NCBI RefSeq assembly: GCF_004138495.1
Contig: NZ_ML142853.1
Coordinates: 264,245-276,040, forward strand
Direction of reading: 5' to 3'
Length of the DNA: 11,796 nucleotides
DNA from: Phytoactinopolyspora endophytica
Lineage (GTDB): Bacteria; Actinomycetota; Actinomycetes; Jiangellales; Jiangellaceae
How positions within the stretch are numbered: the first letter of the stretch is position 1; every line of letters begins with the position of its first letter. Positions 7,262 to 11,796 of this stretch are shown piece by piece. The translations under genes and the position numbers were made by a program. The notes under the pieces are model-generated. The model saw nothing but the letters and a program-made list of their open reading frames with translations, did no database searches and was not told the DNA's origin.

Positions 7262-7282
7262 CGCGCCCCGCTTAGGGGCGCG
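7262..7282 (-). terminator. Hairpin 1 after the VOC gene
   Basis: CGCGCCCC-GCTTA-GGGGCGCG gives a perfect 8-bp GC stem with a 5-nt loop, starting 36 nt after the VOC stop codon. It is followed nine bases later by the second hairpin. A tandem pair without U-tracts is consistent with an actinobacterial terminator region. Confidence 0.6.
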
Positions 7283-7318
7283 GCGGAGGGGTGATCGGGA
7301 AGCACCGGTGCATAGGAG

Positions 7319-7711
7319 TCACTCTACGCCAGGACGGTAGGTGCCGAATGCCCAGATGTTCCCTTCGGGATCGCGTACGGCGTAGTCGCGGGATCCATAG
7401 TCCTGGTCGGTCGGCTCCATCACGACCTCCGCTCCGGCCGCGACCGCCCGTGCATGGTGCGCGTCGATGTCGTCCACGACGACGTAGACACAGGACGGGG
7501 TGATGTCGAACAGTGGGTCGCCACTGCCGATCACCCCGAATCCAACCATGTCGCCGTCGTAGCTCAGCTCGACGTGCACAACCTGTCCGTCGTTCTCGTG
7601 AACCTGCTGCTCCGTGAACCCGAACGCGTCGACGAGGAATCGCAGCGCGGCGCGCGGATCACGGTAGCGCAGACTGGGGAAGATCGTCTGGTGACGTATT
7701 GGGGCGCTCAT
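7319..7711 (-). CDS. VOC family protein (glyoxalase/bleomycin-resistance fold)
   Basis: This 130-residue cytoplasmic protein has the vicinal-oxygen-chelate fold: two beta-alpha-beta-beta-beta units. Unit one opens HQTIFPSLRYRDPRAALRFL (7-26), continues with AFGF and ends VHVELSYDGDMVGFGV (45-60). Unit two contains VYVVVDDIDAHHARAVAAGA (75-94) and closes with YGSRDYAVRDPEGNIWAFGTY (105-125). The DPEGNIW...GTY ending is common in PhnB/glyoxalase-like actinobacterial members of unknown substrate. His7, His46 and Glu48 are potential metal ligands. ATG at 7709-7711 was chosen because the family begins near it; a GTG three codons upstream is possible. No Shine-Dalgarno is evident, so the mRNA may be leaderless. 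It follows araC by 197 nt on the same strand and may be its target. Enzyme activity or drug binding cannot be told apart from sequence. Confidence 0.9.
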   Translation of the reverse strand: MSAPIRHQTIFPSLRYRDPRAALRFLVDAFGFTEQQVHENDGQVVHVELSYDGDMVGFGVIGSGDPLFDITPSCVYVVVDDIDAHHARAVAAGAEVVMEPTDQDYGSRDYAVRDPEGNIWAFGTYRPGVE

Positions 7712-7908
7712 ATACGACACGCTACGAGGGCTCAGCCGATCGGGCTTGGACGAATGTTACCTCCGGCCCATCTCTGCGACGGCCGTTTCGTCAGCCGGCG
7801 ACGGTGGTGGCATGTCCCACTGGTCATCGAGCGTCTGAGCACGGTCACATGCACGGCGTGCGGTCAGCAGCCCAAGAGCCGTGGCTTGCGTTACGCGTTG
7901 CCGGGACG

Positions 7909-8781
7909 TCAGCTGCGCTCGGCGATCAGCTCCGAGGGCGTGCACCCGGCCAGTGCCTGGACGTCCCGTACCAGGTGGCTATGGTCGGCGTAGCCGCACT
8001 CCGCCGCGACCTCGCTGATGGAATGTGACCCGTCTAGCAGCGATACGGCGCGCGCGAACCGGAGCACCCGCGCCGCCGGTTTCGGCCCGAGTCCGACATG
8101 CCGCCGGAACCGCTCGCCCAGGTGCTTCCTGCTCCAGCCGACCGCTTCCACCAGTTCACCGACGGAAACCCGGCCGTCAGTACGCCGCATCCGGTCCCAG
8201 CACCATGCGATCGCCGGATCCGGTACCCGCGCGAGCTCGGAGCGCCCGAGAAGAAAGCCGTCGACGAGGTCGAACCGCGCCGGCCAGTCCGGCGCCGACA
8301 CCAGCCTGTCGACGAGGCGAGGGCCGTCACTGCCGAGTACATCGTCCAGCTGCAGCACACCCGTCCTGATCTCGTCCCCGGTCAATCCGAGAAGCCGGTA
8401 CGCACCCAGCGGCGTCAGATCGATCTGGATCCCGCGCTGGGCTCCGGTGTACTCGGTGATCGCATGCGCTTCGCCGAACCCTGCGACGAACGACGTCAGC
8501 CTCAACGGCGCAACACTCGGGCCAGCGTCCAGGCCAGGTGCCGTCGCCTGGGCGGTACGGCCATCACGGGAGACCTGAGCGGCGTTCGCGTCCGCGGGCC
8601 CGACGTATCCGCTCATCTGAACGTGGATGGTGTCGCCGAAGCTGATGATCACCGGAACCCGGGCACTCGGCACCTCACGTCGCCGCACGGGCCGTAGCGC
8701 GTGCTCGGCATAGCCCGTGTACCCGACAACGTCGCCCGCGAGCGCCGGACGCGGCAGACACCGCGCGAACGCCCACGACAC
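7909..8781 (-). CDS. AraC family transcriptional regulator
   Basis: With the chosen start the product has 290 residues. An N-terminal sensor region (~1-185) of the type found in actinobacterial AraC proteins (DUF6597-like, opening SWAFARCLPRPALAGDVVGY) precedes the double helix-turn-helix domain. Helix-turn-helix one is near 206-226 (VSVGELVEAVGWSRKHLGER) and two near 254-275 (SISEVAAECGYADHSHLVRD), the latter matching the family consensus well. The GTG at 8779-8781 has GAGG eight bases upstream, and the family N-terminus starts there. The frame stays open to TTG/ATG codons at 8883-8886 without a Shine-Dalgarno, but those 35 extra codons have high GC3, so the longer form cannot be excluded. 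It lies downstream of proS, with a 16-bp inverted repeat between them. Likely targets are itself and the adjacent VOC/eamA genes; the ligand is unknown. Confidence 0.93.
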   Translation of the reverse strand: MSWAFARCLPRPALAGDVVGYTGYAEHALRPVRRREVPSARVPVIISFGDTIHVQMSGYVGPADANAAQVSRDGRTAQATAPGLDAGPSVAPLRLTSFVAGFGEAHAITEYTGAQRGIQIDLTPLGAYRLLGLTGDEIRTGVLQLDDVLGSDGPRLVDRLVSAPDWPARFDLVDGFLLGRSELARVPDPAIAWCWDRMRRTDGRVSVGELVEAVGWSRKHLGERFRRHVGLGPKPAARVLRFARAVSLLDGSHSISEVAAECGYADHSHLVRDVQALAGCTPSELIAERS

Positions 8782-8872
8782 GTCCTCGGCCTCATGCCGT
8801 TGCGCGGAGATGATCCTGAGCTTCTCGCCTGACGTGCTCACCTTCAAAGTGTGGCGCAGCCGCGTGCGCGCG

Positions 8873-8930
8873 TCCATGATCATCAACGACGGGACCGGTC
8901 ATGATGTGGCCGACCGTTGATGATCATGGA
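8873..8930. promoter_or_regulatory. Perfect 16-bp inverted repeat between proS and araC
   Basis: TCCATGATCATCAACG (8873-8888) and CGTTGATGATCATGGA (8915-8930) are exact reverse complements separated by 26 nt. The spacer contains the 8-bp palindrome GACCGGTC (8893-8900) and another CATGATG. Each arm also contains the palindrome ATGATCAT. The structure starts 7 nt after the proS stop and ends about 90 nt before the araC start. If the longer araC form is used, one arm covers its start codon. It could be an AraC operator, the proS terminator, or both. It is AT-richer than its surroundings and no U-tract follows. Confidence 0.7.
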
Positions 8931-8937
8931 GCAACGT

Positions 8938-10701
8938 TCATGAGTTGCGCAGCAGGGAGCGCAGGTGAGCCACCACGTTGGAGACCGGCACGTCGGTGCG
9001 TTCACCGGAGCGGCGGTCCTTCACCTCCACGACGCCGTCGGCCAGGCCGCGCCCGACCACGACGATGGTCGGCACCCCGATCAGCTCCGAGTCCTTGAAC
9101 TTCACGCCAGGGCTGACTCCGCGACGGTCGTCGTAGAGGACCGTGACACCTGAGCGCTCCAGCTCGTCGACGAGCTCGTCGGCCGCGGAGAACACAGCAT
9201 CGTCCTTCCCGGTGGCGACCAGATGCACGTCGGCGGGCGACACCTCCCGCGGCCAGATGATGCCGTCGTCGTCGTGCGAGTTCTCGATGATGGCGGCCAC
9301 GGCACGCGAGACGCCGACGCCATACGAACCCATGGTCGGCGTCACCAGCCGGCCACTCTCGTCCTGGACCTGCAACCCGAGCGCCTCGGAGTATTTGCGG
9401 CCCAGCTGGAAGATGTGTCCCATCTCGATGCCGCGGGCCAGCTCAAGGGGCCCTGAACCGTCTGGTGCCGGGTCGCCGACGCGCACCTCGGCCGCTTCGA
9501 CCGTGCCGTCCGGTGTGAAGTCCCGGCCGACGACGAGGTCGATCACGTGCTTGCCGGACTGGTCGGCCCCGGTCACCCAGCGGGTGCCTTCGACCACGCG
9601 GGGATCGACCAGATAGCGGATCCCCGAGGTGTTCTTCTCCCCGAGCGTCCCGGGGCCGATGTACCCCTTGGCCAGCATCGGGTACGCGGCGAAGTCGGCC
9701 TCTGTGAACGCATCCAGCTCGGCCGGCTCCACCTGTGCCTGCAGCCGCTTCTCGTCCACGTCGCGGTCGCCCGGGATGCCGATCGCCAGCGGCTCCCGCG
9801 TGCCGTCCGGCTGACGCAACATCACCAGCACGTTCTTCAGGGTGTCGGCAGCCGTCCACGCATGGTCGGCGCGCGGGAAGTGCGCGTTCAGATGGTCGAC
9901 CAGGGTCTCGATGGTCGGTGTGTCCGGTGTGTCCTCGACGTGTGCGGCGGGGGCGTCGTCGTACGACACCGGCGACGGAGCGGGCGTGACCACCGCCTCC
10001 ACGTTGGCTGCGTATCCGCCCGCCGAACGGACATACGTGTCCTCGCCGCTGGTGGCGTTCGCCAGGAACTCCTCGCTTGCGGAGCCGCCCATCGCGCCCG
10101 ACATCGCCGAGACGATGACATAGTCCAGCCCAAGCCGGTCGAAGATCTTGATGTAGGCCCCGCGATGCGCGTTGTAGGAGCGCATGAACGCCTCGTCGGA
10201 GACGTCGAACGAGTACGAGTCCTTCATCACGAACTCGCGCCCGCGCAGGATGCCGGCCCGCGGACGCGCCTCGTCGCGGTACTTGGTCTGGATCTGGTAC
10301 AGCGACAGCGGCAGATCCTTGTACGAGGAGAAGATGTCCTTCACCAGGAGCGTGAACATCTCCTCATGGGTCGGCCCGAGCAGGTAGTCAGCCTCCTTGC
10401 GGTCCTTGAGCCGGAAGACGTTCGGCCCGTACTCCTCCCACCGGTTGCTCGCCTCATACGGTTCTTTGGGCAGCAGCGCCGGGAAGTGCACCTCCTGCGC
10501 GCCGATCGCGTCCATCTCCTCGCGGATGATCGTCTCGACGTTGCGCAGCACCCGATACCCGAGCGGCAACCAGCTGTAGATGCCGGGCGCGGCACGCCGG
10601 ACATAGCCGGCGCGGACCAGCAGCTTATGGCTGATGACCTCGGCATCGACGGGATCCTCGCGCAGCGTGCGGAGGAACAGGGTCGACATGCGCATGACCA
10701 C
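8938..10701 (-). CDS. proS: Prolyl-tRNA synthetase (bacterial type, with editing domain)
   Basis: This class II enzyme charges tRNA-Pro with proline. The 587-residue product has motif 1 around [14 protein letters not shown] (35-48), the substrate loop GPTHEE (109-114), motif 2 around [16 protein letters not shown] (142-157), and motif 3 [13 protein letters not shown] (458-470). The editing insertion that hydrolyses Ala-tRNA-Pro covers about 225-405, with DTLKNVLV (286-293) placing a lysine where the E. coli editing lysine lies. The anticodon-binding domain fills about 490-587. The GTG at 10699-10701 has AGGAG eight bases upstream and gives [16 protein letters not shown], aligning with the mycobacterial start. 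Internal ATGs at 10695 and 10689 are less well placed, and an upstream in-frame extension to 10788 has no family similarity. A 281-nt leader separates it from capA; no T-box was found. Confidence 0.97.
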   Translation of the reverse strand: MVMRMSTLFLRTLREDPVDAEVISHKLLVRAGYVRRAAPGIYSWLPLGYRVLRNVETIIREEMDAIGAQEVHFPALLPKEPYEASNRWEEYGPNVFRLKDRKEADYLLGPTHEEMFTLLVKDIFSSYKDLPLSLYQIQTKYRDEARPRAGILRGREFVMKDSYSFDVSDEAFMRSYNAHRGAYIKIFDRLGLDYVIVSAMSGAMGGSASEEFLANATSGEDTYVRSAGGYAANVEAVVTPAPSPVSYDDAPAAHVEDTPDTPTIETLVDHLNAHFPRADHAWTAADTLKNVLVMLRQPDGTREPLAIGIPGDRDVDEKRLQAQVEPAELDAFTEADFAAYPMLAKGYIGPGTLGEKNTSGIRYLVDPRVVEGTRWVTGADQSGKHVIDLVVGRDFTPDGTVEAAEVRVGDPAPDGSGPLELARGIEMGHIFQLGRKYSEALGLQVQDESGRLVTPTMGSYGVGVSRAVAAIIENSHDDDGIIWPREVSPADVHLVATGKDDAVFSAADELVDELERSGVTVLYDDRRGVSPGVKFKDSELIGVPTIVVVGRGLADGVVEVKDRRSGERTDVPVSNVVAHLRSLLRNS

Positions 10702-10813
10702 GGGGCGTACTCCTGTTGGTAGTGGGTTGACGGCTCGAACCGGGCTGGTGCTCGCCGGGTTCCGACAGACACGACCGCGGGCCGTCACATATCACGAGCG
10801 GCTGCGCTGCCCT

Positions 10814-10825
10814 GTCGGATCCGAC
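10814..10825. promoter_or_regulatory. 12-bp palindrome in the proS upstream region
   Basis: GTCGGATCCGAC is a perfect palindrome about 113 nt upstream of the proS start, inside the 281-nt gap after capA. It may be a dimer-binding operator. Nothing else in the gap (no T-box, no clear promoter hexamers, no small gene) was recognised apart from the hairpin near its capA end. Confidence 0.3.
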
Positions 10826-10940
10826 CTGGACGAGGATAGCTGCCATCACCTCCGCTCCGACACTCGATATGGCCGGCGTCCGACGCGGGACATGGCACGC
10901 CTCCACATTCCAGAAATATCGCACCGAACAGCGAGCGCTC

Positions 10941-10968
10941 ACCGTGCCGGGTACGGCATCCGGACGGT
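10941..10968 (-). terminator. Hairpin downstream of capA
   Basis: ACCGT-g-CCGG (10941-10950) pairs with CCGGACGGT (10960-10968): nine base pairs with one bulged G and a 9-nt loop. It begins 14 nt after the capA stop codon in the direction of transcription. No U-tract follows, so it is a candidate actinobacterial-type terminator separating capA from proS. Confidence 0.5.
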
Positions 10969-10982
10969 CATGCGCACGCGCT

Positions 10983-11796
10983 TCAGTCGCCGCCTATCAT
11001 CGTCAGACCCTCGTCAGCACCGCCGCGGCTCTCGACCATGTCGACCGTCCGTTCGTGTGCGCGCTCCAGCCGTGCCTCGGTCGCAGTGCCGGTCTCGCCG
11101 CTGTCCAGGGCTCCGGGTACGTCGAGGACCTCCACCGGCGGTGTATACGACTGGTACAGCGGCAGGTACTCCGCGCCGGTCGTGCCGAAGGTGCCGTCGT
11201 CGAGGTCCTCGGTGAAGGTGAAGCGGGTCAGCAACCCCTCCGACTTGGCGGTCTCAGGCTCACCATGGTTGGCCATCAAGTTGCCCATCCCGTAGACGAC
11301 CCACTCGCCGTCGACATTCTCGATCGGCTGCACCACGTGCGCGTGGTGGCCGAGCAGCAGGTCGATATCATCGGACTCGAGCAGCTTGGGCGCGAGCTCG
11401 AGCTGATCCTCGTTGGGGTCCTGAACGTACTCGTCGCCCCAGTGCAGCGCGACGATCACCACTTCTGCGCCGTCCTCGCGAGCCGCGGCGGCCTCCTCCA
11501 GGATCGCATCCTCATCGATCAGGTTGCTCCGCCATTCCTCGTCGTCCGGGTACGGGATGCCGTTGAACCCGTGCGTATAGGACAACAGCCCCACCTGTAC
11601 CGGGCCGTCGGGCGTGTCCACGCTGATCACCGTCGCCCGCTCCGCCTCCTGTTCCGTTCGCGCGGAACCGGCGTGTGCCAGGCCTGCCTGGTCCAGCGTG
11701 TCAAGCGTCGTGTCGACGCCATCGGCCCCCTGGTCGAACGTGTGGTTCGACGCTGTCGTACACGCGTCGTACCCGGCGTCGACCAGTGCCGGCACG
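10983..11796 (-). CDS. CapA/PgsA-type metallophosphatase-fold protein, C-terminal part
   Basis: About 270 residues are visible; the N-terminus lies beyond the right edge. The segment matches the PGA_cap (CapA) domain. The metal-site motifs TASNHTFDQG (14-23 of the visible part), VALHWGDEY (115-123), LLLGHHAHVVQP (146-157) and VYGMGNLMA (167-175) are all present and intact. CapA-like proteins are linked to poly-gamma-glutamate or capsule assembly in Bacillus. In actinobacteria many are lone secreted or lipid-anchored proteins of unknown substrate. The missing N-terminus would show whether an export signal is present. The C-terminal tail is acidic, ending MVESRGGADEGLTMIGGD. No capB or capC homologue is visible here. 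The family call is good; an actual polyglutamate role is not supported by context. Confidence 0.9.
   Translation of the reverse strand, partial: VPALVDAGYDACTTASNHTFDQGADGVDTTLDTLDQAGLAHAGSARTEQEAERATVISVDTPDGPVQVGLLSYTHGFNGIPYPDDEEWRSNLIDEDAILEEAAAAREDGAEVVIVALHWGDEYVQDPNEDQLELAPKLLESDDIDLLLGHHAHVVQPIENVDGEWVVYGMGNLMANHGEPETAKSEGLLTRFTFTEDLDDGTFGTTGAEYLPLYQSYTPPVEVLDVPGALDSGETGTATEARLERAHERTVDMVESRGGADEGLTMIGGD

Noticed and set aside
9547..10722. 391-codon plus-strand reading frame opposite proS
   Set aside because: It is the mirror frame of a fully conserved proS. Long antisense frames are expected in GC-rich coding sequence.
10702..10982. T-box riboswitch upstream of proS
   Set aside because: No specifier-loop, T-box sequence or terminator/antiterminator pair could be identified by eye.

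Overview
The window comes from the chromosome of a high-GC Gram-positive bacterium (Actinomycetota). It is GC-rich throughout and uses many GTG starts. IF2 has the long Gly/Pro-rich N-terminal extension with RPGNNPF motifs that is typical of actinobacteria, and the order infB-ylxR-nusA-rimP | lipoprotein-DUF4439 ... proS is the actinobacterial one. Sequence style suggests something near Jiangellales or Propionibacteriales, but this is only an impression.

Layout. Positions 1-3042 (minus strand) hold the translation/transcription cluster, read from right to left: rimP (ribosome maturation), nusA (transcription elongation/termination), ylxR (small RNA-binding protein) and the 5' part of infB (IF2), which runs off the left edge. 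nusA starts 7 nt after rimP stops. A perfect 10-bp-stem hairpin separates nusA from ylxR, and a 170-nt leader with a 13-bp direct repeat precedes infB. Positions 3218-4473 (plus strand, divergent) hold two genes overlapping by 4 nt: a predicted lipoprotein with ferritin-like E/H patterns and a very acidic insert, and a DUF4439 ferritin-like protein.

Positions 4552-8781 (minus strand) carry four accessory genes, in transcription order an AraC-family regulator, a VOC/glyoxalase-fold protein, an EamA/DMT exporter and a soluble pyridine nucleotide transhydrogenase-like flavoprotein (sthA). In Mycobacterium tuberculosis, as I recall it, the DUF4439 gene is directly followed by proS, so this block looks like a lineage-specific insertion. 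Striking inverted repeats mark both ends: a three-arm set between the converging DUF4439 and sthA genes (4471-4558), and a perfect 16-bp inverted repeat between proS and araC (8873-8930).

Positions 8938-10701 (minus strand) encode prolyl-tRNA synthetase with an intact editing insertion. Positions 10983-11796 hold the C-terminal part of a CapA/PgsA-type metallophosphatase-fold protein that runs off the right edge.

Most of the window is conserved housekeeping sequence. No defence system, CRISPR array, tRNA, rRNA or insertion sequence is visible. The parts most worth a second look are the paired ferritin-like proteins, the AraC-side inverted repeat, the three-arm convergent repeat, and the hairpins inside the nusA operon and between the VOC and eamA genes. 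No gap between genes exceeds 300 nt; the largest is the 281-nt stretch upstream of proS.
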